Part shown: positions 11,201-21,985 of the stretch, in pieces | How the letters are laid out: every line of letters begins with the position of its first letter | Numbering within the stretch: the first letter of the stretch is position 1 | Assembly: GCA_030549495.1 (NCBI GenBank) | Contig: JAUIRK010000928.1 | Span: 261,001 to 325,000, forward strand | Reading direction: 5' to 3' | Length of the DNA: 64,000 bases | Origin: Nectonema munidae | Lineage: Eukaryota > Nematomorpha > Nectonematoida > Nectonematidae | Notes under the pieces: model-generated | Told to the model about the DNA's origin: nothing | The model's database searches: none | The model's input: only the letters and a program-made list of their open reading frames with translations | Program-made: the position numbers and the translations under genes

Positions 11201-14047
11201 TAAAATAACGTAAATTAATTAAAACATTGTTTAAATCTGGGGTTCGCGAACCCTTGTGGGTTCGTTTCAGTTTTTTCAAGATGTACTTTATAAAGGTATC
11301 TGAAAAGTTTTTTTTAATTTTTAACTGATATATTAGTGTGAAAAATCAAGATAAAAAACAAAAAAAATTATTAGGGGTTCGCCTAAGGCTGAAAATTTTC
11401 AAGGGGTACTGGTGAAAAAAGGGTTGGGAACCTCTGGTTTAAATAATTACGCTGTTCAAAATAGTGAAATAAGTAGATTATATTTTTAGAGGTATAGGGT
11501 TAACGCCATCTACATAAAAGTTAAACATTATACTTGTTTTTTCTTGAAATTATACACGCTATACGAATATATGTATATGTATAGTAATCATTTTTATTGA
11601 AAAAGTATAGCCTTTTTAGTTGAACTTTTGTTTTTGATCTTATATAGTTTTTTTCCTATTTTTATTTTTAAAGCTTTTTTTTCTACTTTTTGTTCATAAA
11701 AAAAGTACTATTATAATAATTTTTTGAGATCTAACGAATTATTATATGTTTACTTCACTCATATAAGAAAAATTGATAGAAAGTATAATTATTACAAAAA
11801 CTTTGAAACATTTTTATCATAAAATTTTGGAATGTATTTTACATATTAATAATTTGAAGTTTTGGCTTTTCCACGTAACGCGGAAAATTGATTTACAAAT
11901 TTTATGTGAACACTTTCTTCTCGATGTAGTCCTTAGAATTATTTATAAATGAACTCAGGCATGTCAAACTCGGAGTCCTTTGAAGGTCAAAGCAGTGAGT
12001 CTGTGTTCTCATGAAAGCCGCACTCATACAATTATATCTTAAGTTGTTCAATAAAAATTATTGCAGAATATTTTACTTAACTTAGAAACATGCAATGGTT
12101 TGGTTATATATTCAAAGATGCAAGTACAAAGTCATGTAGTTAAACAAAATATTTAATTAAAAAATTAGCAAGAGATATAAATCTGTTCTTTATTTAAATA
12201 TAAAAAAAGTTGGCCCATATGTATTTCAATGAACTACAAATGAAATGCACCTAAATTACAATAGTTCAAAATAAACATTTACTATTAAGTATTCAAAAAC
12301 TTTTTATGTTCTTTTCCCGAGGCTTGACACCTTTTGTTCTGGACAATCTTTGGTATGTCTGGCTGAAATTTCTGTGCAGTTCCAACTTTTATAAGATATA
12401 TGTTGCAAACTTTCTAAGATTTGTAAACCTTTCCGAAATGTATGAAAAGAAATCAGGAATTCCTACTTCAAAATACTTTGCTCAAGTGAAGAATCCGACT
12501 GCATTTCTAAAAGTTCCATTTGAATGTTTACTTCTGCCTTCATCAAAAGTAAAAGGCGCGGAGAATAGCGCAAATGGATGTTCAAAAGATGAAAAATCAC
12601 AAAATCTTTTTTTGGCAACAATTCCAGGTGACTGTTATACTTAGCAAAGCGTAGTACAGACTTAGTATTAATACTGTTTTTTTCTCTTTGCACATTAGAA
12701 AATGAACTAAATTTTCATTTGAGACTTGTGACTTCCATAAACTCAACTTTGTAATGAACCATTTAATGTCATCATACAAGTGAGTAATGAGCTTGTTTTA
12801 CCTCGTAATTTCAAATTGAGATCTGCTGTGATGTCCAGAACAAAAGTTAAGTCCTGGAGCCAACTTTCATCATTTTTTTTATCGATATTTCGACCCTTCA
12901 TTTCCAAAAATGTGATTATTTCTTGCCTTAATAAATAAAATGGTTTCAATATTTTGTGACATGACAGACAACCAACGCACATCTGTATAGAATGGAACAT
13001 CGGTGAAATGATTACCCATATCCTCCAATAACCGGTTTAATTGACGGTGGTGAGATTAAACCATAGATTCGTTTTATTTAAAATTGTAAACTGATATAAT
13101 CACTTTTTTAACAGGAATTTAGAAAAAGTTCTCTCCAAAAGATTTCCCAAAAGAAGATTAGAACCGGCGCAAGAAGAAAACAGATTGAAAAATTTAGCGC
13201 AAACCCTATCCCTTATCAGAATGGATGATGATAAAGATTTGATGATCGCTGAAAACTTGGAATGCAAATTCTCTCCCAATTCATACAAACTGACATTTCT
13301 TCCAAATTCCTTTGATCTATTCTATCGCAAAGATACTTTCAAAAGTTGTCAAGCGGTATTCCGTTTACTTATTTTTATTGGCCAATCAAATGAATTAATC
13401 AAAAAACGAATGCTAACCTTTGAGATTTTTAGCTGTGAGACTGCATTGAAATCTTTGTAGGGTTTTTCAGGTTGTAAATAAAATTTGGTTTGGTAAAAAA
13501 ATGTTAAAGCATATTAACAAATTACAAATACTCTTGTCTCATTCAATTTACTTTAGGCAAAGCATATTTTTTCATTATATTTGTATTAATTGTCATGTTT
13601 TTAATTTAACAAAAAGCATATGACTATAAAATATAACAAATATTTATATTTTTAAAGAATTATTTTGAAATGAACTTTTTCACGTTCGTGAGCTAAAGTT
13701 GTGGAAAGTATCTTTGCTTGTTGATTTTGTTCTTTTTTCAGAAACATAAACAAAATTCCCTCATTAAATACAAAAGGATGCAGAAAAACGTGATTGCTCA
13801 GTGGTTGGACAAACAAGAAAATCTGGACGAATTGGAAAAGCGCACAAAACTCTGGCTTATAAACGCCACTAATGGCAGTGTTGATGCTCCCACACAAACT
13901 ACCAACACCCCTTCATCATCATCTTCAGTGAAGTGTAGCGAAAAAGGTGCCATCTTTCCTGAGAAGAAGATTTCTCTTTCCACGTTTGATGATGAAAGTC
14001 AAATTCCCTACCACCCATTTAATAGATATGTCTTTGTATCCAAATAA
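2230..14047 (+). CDS. Sin3: SIN3 paired-amphipathic-helix co-repressor, C-terminal part (seven exons)
   Basis: SIN3 is the scaffold of the Sin3-HDAC repressor complex in the nucleus. Exons: 2230(?)-2477, 3477-3669, 7182-7351, 8126-8308, 9871-10205, 13115-13355, 13742-14047; each junction has AG/GT and matching phase (0,1,0,0,2,0). Exon 1 encodes a Ser/Lys/Pro-rich acidic linker. Exon 2 has CTLFANTTFYLFMRY and ALRLKDP, matching the SIN3A blocks around NNNWYIFMRLHQIL and QLRLKEP. Exon 3 has DANIDSVFFEDSIRDMFTIH (SIN3A: [20 protein letters not shown]). Exon 6 has LECKFSPNSYKLTF (LECRFKLNSYKMVY); exon 7 ends in NRYVFVSK. The order matches the C-terminal half of the HDAC-interaction region followed by the Sin3a_C domain. 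PAH1-3 lie outside the window. The first exon's 5' border is uncertain. SIN3A versus SIN3B cannot be told. Confidence 0.9.
2839..3072 (-). other. Unassigned 77-codon basic ORF fragment in a SIN3 intron
   Basis: An open frame of 77 codons plus stop begins just after a TAG and has no ATG near its start. It is Lys/Arg-rich (RKLKCLNRILKGLGRSLLLH, KKAAYFGKEVDDRKKKRR) and protein-like rather than low-complexity. I do not recognise a family. It lies antisense within the 2478-3476 intron of SIN3, so it could be a remnant of an inserted element or chance. Confidence 0.2.
4527..5065. mobile_element. MULE-like MITE with long inverted repeats rich in TTCATCGT
   Basis: The ends form imperfect inverted repeats of about 90 bp carrying several TTCATCGT/TACATCGT motifs (left 4535-4625; right 4980-5060 as reverse complement). 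The flanks carry a direct repeat CTCAAAATG (4518-4526 and 5066-5074), a 9-bp target duplication. Long terminal inverted repeats plus 9-bp duplication are typical of Mutator-like elements, but no transposase is present, so the class is an inference. It lies in the 3670-7181 intron of SIN3. Confidence 0.6.
5277..5470. mobile_element. hAT MITE, 194 bp, with 8-bp target duplication
   Basis: The left end is CAGCTTTTTCAAACTTTTCC; the right end reads, as reverse complement, CAGCGCTTTTCAAACTGTGG. Both flanks carry CTCTAATA (5269-5276 and 5471-5478). An 8-bp duplication and a CAG start are the hAT signature. No coding capacity. Intron of SIN3. Confidence 0.8.
6484..6735 (-). pseudogene. Unassigned 84-codon reading frame with one internal TGA
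   Basis: From an ATG at 6735 the frame begins MGRERELRVRYLHSEIREE and goes on through PIAGPFMDRHA, an in-frame TGA, then NVLIPKELWSFEKDHVESL and KTHGYANQIYEERRDKLVAE to a final stop at 6484. The same frame continues with protein-like composition on both sides of the TGA, so this looks like a once-coding sequence with one nonsense change (TGA may replace a Trp codon). I do not recognise the family. It is antisense in the SIN3 intron 3670-7181 and has no introns, which would suit a processed pseudogene or an insertion. Confidence 0.4.
7404..7552 (+). mobile_element. tRNA-derived SINE, family 1
   Basis: A tRNA-like head (GGTTGGTTAGATACTGG ... GGGCTCGATCCC, close to a B box) is followed by a conserved body (CATAGTTCGATACAAGCG) and the tail GAAAACAACCCTTTACGGT. 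The same unit recurs at 8697-8843, 45284-45428 and, more diverged, 39486-39600, always on the + strand here. Lies just downstream of the SIN3 exon ending at 7351. Confidence 0.75.
8697..8843 (+). mobile_element. tRNA-derived SINE, family 1
   Basis: Nearly the same as the copy at 7404: GGTTGGTTAGATGCTGAATT, AACTCAAGGTCTTGGTTTCG, TAGTTCGATACAAGCGGCAC and tail GAAAACACCCTACGGTACC. Directly after it lies CAGTGGGTGGCCAACC, which resembles a hAT end but has no partner. In the SIN3 intron 8309-9870. Confidence 0.75.
9296..9672. repeat. Fold-back MITE with about 110-bp inverted repeats
   Basis: The left arm (TATAGCATTGCTAGTTCAAG... to about 9410) is matched by the reverse complement of the right arm (about 9545-9672). 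Both carry repeated GTGAAATGTTTTCAAATTTA units and a shared TTTTATTTTTAGRTTCGAYTTG stretch. The right arm has an extra copy of the GTGAAATGTTTTCAA unit. No ORF and no sure target duplication. In the SIN3 intron 8309-9870. Confidence 0.6.
11237..11436. mobile_element. hAT MITE, 200 bp, with 8-bp target duplication
   Basis: The left end is CTGGGGTTCGCGAACCC; the right end reads, as reverse complement, CAGAGGTTCCCAACCC. Flanking GTTTAAAT occurs at 11229-11236 and 11437-11444. No coding capacity. In the SIN3 intron 10206-13114. Confidence 0.8.
12300..13020 (-). mobile_element. hAT transposase relic, GTF2IRD2-like C-terminal part
   Basis: Reading leftward, blocks in order are FYLLRQEIITFLEMKGRN, WLQDLTFVLDITADLN, LNLKLRGK, KLSLWKSQVSNENLVHFLMC, VNIQMELLEMQSDSSLEQS and FTNLRKFATYIL. 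These follow the order of GTF2IRD2/EPM2AIP1-type hAT proteins, including the C-terminal dimerisation region. Blocks lie in at least three frames, so it is dead. It fills part of the SIN3 intron 10206-13114, antisense to the gene. Confidence 0.75.
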
Positions 14048-14262
14048 TATATTACTGACAACAGCAGCACTATTTTTACAGTTAAATCGAGGCCGTGTAT
14101 TGTCTTCTATGTTTGTATATAGAGTATAGTAGGAATTTTAAAATAATCAAGTTCTCTTCTCCTATACATACATATATATATGTATATATATTTTTTGATT
14201 CTTTTATTTCCTTCATTTTGTATAGGTATTCAGTTTATCGTTATCTTTGTCAAACTTTAAAT

Positions 14263-14303
14263 AATAAAATTATATTTTGTTTGTGATATCTAGCCGGAAT
14301 AAA
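14263..14303 (+). promoter_or_regulatory. Candidate SIN3 polyadenylation signals
   Basis: Two AATAAA hexamers (14263-14268 and 14298-14303) follow the SIN3 stop codon by about 215 and 250 bases. Which, if either, is used cannot be told from sequence. Confidence 0.45.
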
Positions 14304-15002
14304 CGAGTTTTATAGCTGTGTTGAACGTAAGTCTTTCATTAACTTTTCTCTGAACATACATTTTTGTTGTAATCATTTCGAATTAATCGCTCATGTATGT
14401 TCATTCAATTTGATAACTCATTGAAAACTTCGTTGTGCGAGTTATAATCATCGATGCTACGTCTACTCTTGAAGATTCAAATTTCTAAGCATATTTTTTA
14501 GTTTATGATTATAATTGTAGAAAAAATGATATTCGATGATCAAAATAAGTGATATATAAAACGAATTCCACATAATGAATATTCATCTGAAATATCACTC
14601 ATTTATCGAGCAATATATTTTTGATCCAAATGATTCTCCATAGCAGTTATCCCGCAATTGTAATTTTCGCCCTGGCAATTTTCGGACGGGTAATATTTCC
14701 AATGCCAATATGCGTCGCATTTCTTATTTGCTTGAACAGGAGGCATATTTGAAGATATTCTTATGAAATAATTTTTCTATATTCTTATGAAATGATTTTT
14801 CTAATCTAATTCTATTGCAAATAATTCTATGCACGGCAAATCTTCCCTGTATTTTGTGAAAGCCTTTTCGAGATTCACATCTTTTACCTACAAAATACTT
14901 TGAACAAGACCCAATAAAAAAGTTGAAATCATTGCGTGTGAAAAAAATGTCAGACACATAATGTGATAGAGAAAAGATGAGAAATGTATTGATAACTTGT
15001 CA

Positions 15003-15702
15003 TGACGACAACAATAAAGATACTGTGTACTACGATACTGCCATCCCAATCAGCAAAGCTTATCAGCCATACTTATGAATATCAGGTTTATAATCTATCA
15101 TTTCTAAAGTTTCAACTTTCTGGTCAGCGAGTTTCCCAAAATTCTAACAATGTTATTCTTTTTTCATTCATTTTATTATGATTTATAAGAAAATTGGATA
15201 GCAACACTTCTTTTTGGATTATCTAAGAAGTACCGACAAGCATTTTAAGACAAGCAATTACGCTATGCACATGAAGTATTGAACACTTCTATACATTTTT
15301 TAGATTGAAAGAAATTTTACTATATGCCAATATAATCTGTTAATTGTACTTTTTTCAGATTAATAAGTTGTGCTCGAACACAAGACTTTGTGGAATGAAA
15401 GCATTGCATAGCATTTAAACAATATAATTTAATGTTGTATCCTACTTTTTACAAGCAATGCTTTAACTAATATCATTCCCCTGAAATCTTGTAATGATTT
15501 TTTCACATATAAATTATAATAGTGTATAATCTATTTCTTCATCTCTTCCCATTTTCTATGGGGTTTTTTGATTTTCTTTCTCCATTCTTGTCCATTCCAG
15601 ACATCATTTCCATCAAGCTTCGAAATCGCTTATAACCCTCGCATGGTCAAACAGGGCGGCTGCGGCCATGGTGTGAATAAAAAGTATGACTACGCTGATT
15701 AA
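15003..15702 (+). CDS. Candidate small two-exon gene of unknown function
   Basis: The second part is the better half: a strong pyrimidine tract and CCATTCCAG at 15600 precede a 33-codon frame (15601-15702) that ends MVKQGGCGHGVNKKYDYAD and TAA, with AATAAA about 65 bases further on. This composition is far richer in G+C than its surroundings and looks like the last exon of a real gene. A possible first exon starts with ATG at 15013 (MTTTIKILCTTILPSQSAKL) and ends before a GT at 15097 in compatible phase; this link is weak. The last exon could instead belong to a longer gene with unseen exons. I do not recognise the protein. The start and first exon are guesses. Confidence 0.35.
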
Positions 15703-15908
15703 AAGTGGATTGCTACAATTATGAGACTCTGAAAACTTAAATTAAACAAATTTGAATCAAATTTTATAATAAAAAATTGAACAGGGGTTCAGAAGATTTT
15801 TTATTTTGCATGAACTTTTTTGTCTATCAAATGGAAAAAAACTTGTCTAACTTTAATTTAGAGTGAATTTAAATGAAATGAATGTAAAACAATCTCCAAA
15901 ATAAAAAA

Positions 15909-17083
15909 TTATGGAAATATCAAAGTCTTTATTGAGACATAGAAAAGCAGCTTTGACAAACTTTTTTTGCATGCTTGTTGCAGATGTTTTGTTGACATTT
16001 TCCACATACTTGAAAAACTTCTTTTACAGTCGGAATAAAAACAAGCTTTTCTTTTGGAACTTTGTGAGGAGGAAGCACTTTGTTCTTTCACAAAACCATA
16101 AGATTGCAAGATAAGTTTTATTTCTTGCGGGATTTGATCGCTTTGTGCTCTTATTTTCATGGATGTTTCAGCAAGACTAAATGCTAGTTTTCTAAGGACC
16201 TGTTTTCTTCCACCGTCTTTAGAGTTATATTGATTAGGACAGTTTGTATTCATGATAATCTAAAGTATTTAGAGCAGTCATAACAAGATAATTAGAAAAT
16301 ATCACCATTGGCCATCTAAAATTTATTCTATAAGTGGTATACATATTCAGCATTTGGTTAGCCTTGTCGACGCCGCACTTGTATTTGTTGTATACGAGCC
16401 CACATACACACACACACCCACATACAGACAGACAGACACTATCAACTCAACATGCAAAACAAATTTATATAAAACAATAAAAAATTACTTTGAAAAAGTG
16501 ATCATTTAGAACGCGTACCGCCTTTATTCTATCAGACAAAGTTTCTCTCACTATCTGGTCATCAAACCGAAAAAAACGGGTGGAATAATTGATTTCATTT
16601 TTTGATAAAGTACTTTTGACAAATGGAGATCCTATGAGGCGTGTGTAAATATCGTCATATGGTACTCTTTGGTCCTATGAAAGACCAAGCCAATAAAGCG
16701 AGGCAAAGTACCCAAAAAGTGCATCAATAGTGAAGTTTGGGGAAAACTTTTTTATATGGATCTATAAGCCTTTCTTTATATTTCATATAATTTTGTGTTT
16801 TAATAAAAATTTCAGTCAAGAGTTCTTTAGTAAAAAACAGATTCCAAATTTTTTCCGGGCATGTCAGTCTTTTGGCTTGATTCTTTGGATCAGGAGGATA
16901 TCTCGAAATGTTACGTGAGTTTATGCTTCTACTTCTGCCACCACTCCAAGTCGGAAGACTTTCTTGAGTAAAATAAAGAACACCGCTTTTTGAGACAAAA
17001 TCCTCAGAAGTCATGAATGATGTAACGTTGCAATTGAAACGGATAGAAAAAAAGAAAAAGCATGAAAACGAGAGATTACCCAA
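15909..17083 (-). mobile_element. piggyBac transposase relic (internally deleted)
   Basis: Reading leftward: PEKIWNLFFTKELLTEIF (about 16850), DQRVPYDDIYTRLIGSPFVK and TRFFRFDDQIVRETLSDR (about 16690-16530), then after a deletion and a GT/CA-rich spacer VYNKYKCGVDKANQMLNMYT and NFRWPMVIFSNYLVMTALNT (about 16395-16290), RKQVLRKLAFSLAETSMKIR, and a Cys/His block VCGKCQQNICNKHAKKVCQSC-like at the C-terminus. This is the normal piggyBac order, with the cysteine-rich domain last. The middle catalytic stretch is missing and frames shift several times. Confidence 0.85.
16388..16432. repeat. CA/CAGA-rich microsatellite inside a piggyBac relic
   Basis: CACATACACACACACACC followed by CAGACAGACAGACA. 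It sits at the deletion point between the N- and C-terminal parts of the piggyBac relic. Confidence 0.7.
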
Positions 17084-17663
17084 AAAGCAATAATCTGATT
17101 TAATTTATTTCTAACGCTATATGAATATATCAAGAAAAACGGAAAGAAATTACAGAAATTGCGTCTTTCAGGTTGGTAATATTGTTTGTTTATATGTGGT
17201 GTAAACTCCTAAATCACTGAGGATGATGAATGAGAAATAACACAAATACAAGGCATGGTGTAAGTGTGAGGAATAAAAAAAAAAAAAAAAATAAAAATAT
17301 TTTTTGAAAAAAAAAGGCGTCTTTCAAGGTTATGGCTCTCATTGACGTAATATTGATATGTGATCTAAATTACTTGATGTGATTATGTAATGAGTGCAAT
17401 CTATTACAATAATTTATCTTACATAGTTATTATTGCCTCTGAATATTCTCCTCACTGAGTGGATTTTGACATGTGCTGATAACCTATTTTTATATTTGAA
17501 AATAGGTTATAAGAAGTACAAGTACATTTTGTGTAAATTGAAACAGATATTTTTAAGTTTATGTAATTATAAGGATATTCATAGTTGGCATTATTTCTAT
17601 ATATTTTTTTGTAGATTTATTGCAAAATACATCATCATCACATTTCATTTATCAAGAAAATAA

Positions 17664-18741
17664 AATGTAGATGGCGTTAAAAAAATTAAATCAAAATAAT
17701 TTTTCTAGCTAATAAAATTGAGTTTTCAAGTAAATTTTACTTTAAAATAAATAATGGGTCTGTTGTGTTCATTATACAGTTATAATATTTTAATTGAGAA
17801 AAAAACTTAAAAAGTGGCCTTTGCGGCCCATTTTGACCATTCAGGGAAAGAAAAATTTTCGATCATGCGAGGGTACAATCCATCCATCTGAGTTTCGGAC
17901 TTCCTTTTTTCATCTTCCGATTTATTTCCATATTCATCACTTTTTTTCCTATATGTATAATGTTATACGATTGTATAATCTATTTCCCTACGAATATAAA
18001 AACTAAATGTAAGGATAGTGTGTGATTCAAAAAATGGTGTAAAATTTAAAAAGTAAGTCAAAGTATTTTGAAAAAAATATGTATATCCTAATTGTTCGTG
18101 TATAACTACTAGGTTAACCAGATGTACCGTTTTATTTATCCGTCTTTTTAATAACTGTTCGGTTTTTTATCCTTGATATATTATAATGAAATAATAAATA
18201 TGTAGTTGCTTTACTATTATATAAAATTTTAAAAAGAATCAGAAATGTCATAAGTTTTATTGTAATAGCTTATGATCTGCTTAGTTAGAGCCAATTAAAA
18301 AGTACATAAAGAACCATTTAAGCAAAATTCAAATAAAACTAAAATTTATGTTGAAAATTTGATGTATAAAAACAGGGGGTGGAAAATCTCACCCTTCCTT
18401 TGACGATCCCATAAAAGTACTTTATGCATTGTTAAAATGCTATCAAGAGAAATAATTTACACATAATTTTGGCTATCTCATGACGGTACTTAAAAACTCG
18501 GTCTCAAGTTCACTTTGTAATTTGCTATCTTTAGAATGAAATCAGTTCACATTGTAAATTAAAGTTTGAATTTATAGAAAAATGATTATGTTACCCTCGC
18601 AAGACGGATGATTTAGCGTACATAACACGAAAGGCGGATTCTATCATATATAGTAAGGAAAAAGAAAATTCATTAAGATTTTCAAAAAAAAATTTCCATT
18701 AATTTTTTTAATTAAAAAAATATTTTAACGCCATCTATATT
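17664..18741. mobile_element. Possible non-autonomous element bounded by ATGTAGATGGCGTTA
   Basis: ATGTAGATGGCGTTA at the left and TAACGCCATCTATAT at the right are inverted copies about 1.05 kb apart. A third copy (TTAACGCCATCTACATAA) lies at about 11499. No transposase is seen between them. Limits and class are unsure; the motif may simply be a dispersed short repeat. Confidence 0.3.
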
Positions 18742-19030
18742 TATAGAAAAAATAACCTTTCTGTAATCCTCTCCTAAATATCTTGAACAATGCGATTTCT
18801 CATCTATATTCAATATAATGAACTTTTTGAGATTTATAAACAATTCATAATATGAATAATTTACATGCTTCGTTTGATAGTTGGTTAATTGGGGATTTAA
18901 TTAGTCAATAATATTTAGAACAAATAAAATTACTTTGTCGGTTTTTTATTAGTCAGTATCATTTCAAAAGCATGTTTAATTAATCTTTTATTTAAAAAAA
19001 TGAAAGTTTTTTAATTGAATTATTATCTAT

Positions 19031-19447
19031 CAGCGTTTCCTCCACCAAGTTTAGGCAAAAACTCCCTGAGGATTTCGCGAGAAATAGTAAGGTATTTTTT
19101 ACGTCTAAGTTTAGATGCTTTTAATGAAAACTTTAAAGAAGTAAGAATCTTATCTAGCACTACTAATAAATATGATTGAGAAGTTTTCTCAAACTAGTAT
19201 TAATTATATAATTTTTTTCACCGAAGTTTACGTTTTAATTATCTTATATTTTAAGAATGACAAAATTTAAGCAAACTTTTAAGGCCTTTTTTTCATTAGA
19301 TTAATTGAGAATCCTTTTTTGTCTTTAATCTAATTACATTTCTTTTACTGTGTTAAAAATTTTTCGAAAATATTTTTGCGTAGGGTTTCTTGAATAATTT
19401 ATCATATTCCAGGGGTTCCGCGAAGGTAAAAAGGTTGAGAAACGCTA
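19031..19447. mobile_element. hAT MITE, about 415 bp
   Basis: The left end is CAGCGTTTCCTCCACC and the right end, as reverse complement, is TAGCGTTTCTCAACCTTTTT. A GGTTCCGCGAAGG block next to the right end is typical of hAT MITEs. The flanks share only TCTAT, so a target duplication is not proven. It abuts the 5' end of a piggyBac relic. Confidence 0.5.
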
Positions 19448-19451
19448 GTCT

Positions 19452-20983
19452 ATGGTGTCAACTGATTTTTCGTATTCAATTGCTACGCCTAGCAGTGAGG
19501 TCTCTGATTACTATAATACAGAAACCTACTCTGATTATGGCTCAAGTTCTAAACGTATTTATCGTCCAATTTCTGATGATCATCTTTGTGCTCCAGATAA
19601 CACAATTTACCAATGGAAACCTGTTTGCAGACCTTTTGCTCAAAATATAAGGAATGTATTTTCAGAACCTTTTGGTTCCAAAGGAAAGCCGATAGGACTG
19701 AAAGATTCCCTCAAAATTTTTCATCATTTTTTCACCCAAGAAGATCAATAACATTTTTTATTGCACTAAAACAAGTTTTTTTGTAATCTAGGTTTTCCTA
19801 TAAAATTTCACGTACTTTTTTATTTAATTTTATATTGCAAGCTTCTTGTTTCACAACTTATACTTTCTGAATGAGCGAAAACTTAATGAAATAGATACAA
19901 GTACATTATAATTTCCTTTAATTTATAAATATTCAATTTTAAAATAAGAATGAAAATTGTTCTCATTCTGACTTTGGGCCTTGATCGTGAAAATTATGAA
20001 ACAATACTCACAAAATTAGTCTTTTAGAAAAGCTTTTTTTAATTAAAAAAAATAGTTTCTTAGCTTCTTAAAAAAACTGTTTTTTTGAATAAACTCATTT
20101 TTTATTTGAAGTGAAGTCTTTTGAAAGTTTGTATTTTTATTATCAAAAGTTTTGTACGGCTGATTTTTTGGCATATATAGCTTGCTTGTTCTAAATTGGT
20201 GAGGCTAAGTATCAACGCTTAGAAATAAAGTACCCTTTTTCTCATAAAAATGGTAAACTTTTTCTCAAGGCAGGTTTAAATAGGGATATGTTCCTTTTAA
20301 TTCTTAAATTTGCTTGTTTTGACGACAAAAATAGAAGAAATCCGAATGATAAAGTATCTGCCATCCGCTTTTTGCACATTTACTTTTATCGTACTTGTGA
20401 AAAATACGTCACAATTGACGAGCAAGTTATAAAATTTAGAGGGAGAACCTTGTTGAGAATTTATGATCGATCAAAGCCTGGCCACTACGGCATCAAATGC
20501 TATCATTGCAACGATGCTCGTACCTTTTATATTTTGAAACCTGGATTAGCGGACAAATGTTATTTTTCGCCTGAAGAAATTGTAAAACTGATAAAATTGA
20601 ATTAAAAGGTGAACGCAGTAAACCCTAGACTATTACAGATTCTAATAAATTCAAGTCGGGTTGGGATATCTCTAATAAAATGCTTATAGACTCTATGTGC
20701 TACAAGACTTCTAGAAAATGGCCTTTTTTGCAATTATTTGGACATCTCTGCCCATAATAATAGTTGGATAATTCAGAAGCATAATACTGCTGACAAATTT
20801 CCTTCATCCGGTAAAATTGGAAGAAAGTATTTTCTTAGAGACTTATCTCTAAAGTTGAGTGAGGTGTCGATGAAAATCAGATGCAATGATCTTCTTACTC
20901 ACAGCGTAACGAAGGATTTTATTCTCCTGGCTATTGTTATATATCGACTTGCAAGCCAAAAAAATAGGAACGAGAAAAGGTGA
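19452..20983 (+). mobile_element. piggyBac transposase relic, second copy
   Basis: Three open pieces in order: an acidic N-terminal piece (19452-19751); ILKFACFDDKNRRNPNDKVS with KYVTIDEQVIKFRGRTLLRI and KPGHYGIKCYHCNDA (20288-20605), the conserved piggyBac catalytic region with TIDEQ; and a C-terminal piece with LDISAHNNSWI and RKYFLRDLSLKLSEVSMKIR (20720-20983). The C-terminal block resembles the one in the relic at 15909-17083, so the two may come from one family. Frame breaks and gaps show it is dead. Confidence 0.85.
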
Positions 20984-21985
20984 AAAACCAATCTGTAAAA
21001 GTGATACAAAATTATTTTATTACATGTCTTCAATAAAAAAACCAACATACCCCTACCTTTTACAGGTGAAATTAGAGTAGATGACGTTAATTTTTACTCA
21101 AATAAAGACGTAATTTTTTTTTTGGAAATGAGATACAATAAGCTTTGTAAATTCAGACCTTTTAAAGTGTTTATAGTATGTTATATATTAAAGAATTGAT
21201 GAAACTAGGCTTTGAATATTTAAATCATATAAATAGTTTTTTAAATCTAAATAAAGTTCTATTACAAAATTTCTTCGTTATAATAAAATTTTCATGTAAA
21301 ACCGAAGTTTTGAGAAAATTTGCTATAGTTGACAAGACTTGTCCCTTAGATTACGATATCGCATTTAGGCTTTATCTTGTACAGGCAAAAAATTTTTTAC
21401 TCAGTGAACCAGAGTTGGATCAAACATATTTGATGTATTTTATTCCTAAGTTTGGTGGATTTATATTCTGTAAAATGTAATGATAAATACAATACTAATA
21501 GCATAAATGACAGAAAAGCAACAAAAGCACCTCACAATTCAGTCTTGGATCTTTATCCACTCACCTCAGCTAAATGGCTCTTTGGTCCAATATTTTTTAT
21601 GTGATTTTAATTTCTTTATTCATGATTACTCCAACGATTGCTTTTTGTACAGAATTTATTTTTTCTGATTTTTTATAATAAAAATTTTGAAAAAAATAAA
21701 ATAAGTTCTTTCAATGTCAAAATTAAAAATAACTATTTTCTGTAGTAGTTATGTTCTCTTCAAAATATACCTTTTCTCGAGGCACCAGTGTGATGCGGCA
21801 CATCAGTTGTGGAGCATATTGCGCTACAACATAGGTAACTATGTGGCAGAGATGGATTTACCTACTTTTTTATTAAATTGGTATGCTGATTCTAGTATCA
21901 AGAACACATTAACCGGGTTAATGTTTTTGTAGAGGAACTCAGAAGAGCTTGAATATCCAATGGCAAAATCGTCTAGACTCTAGAG

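Noticed and set aside
21178-21480. 100-codon + strand ORF
   Set aside because: AT-driven composition, no recognisable motif, no splice or promoter support.
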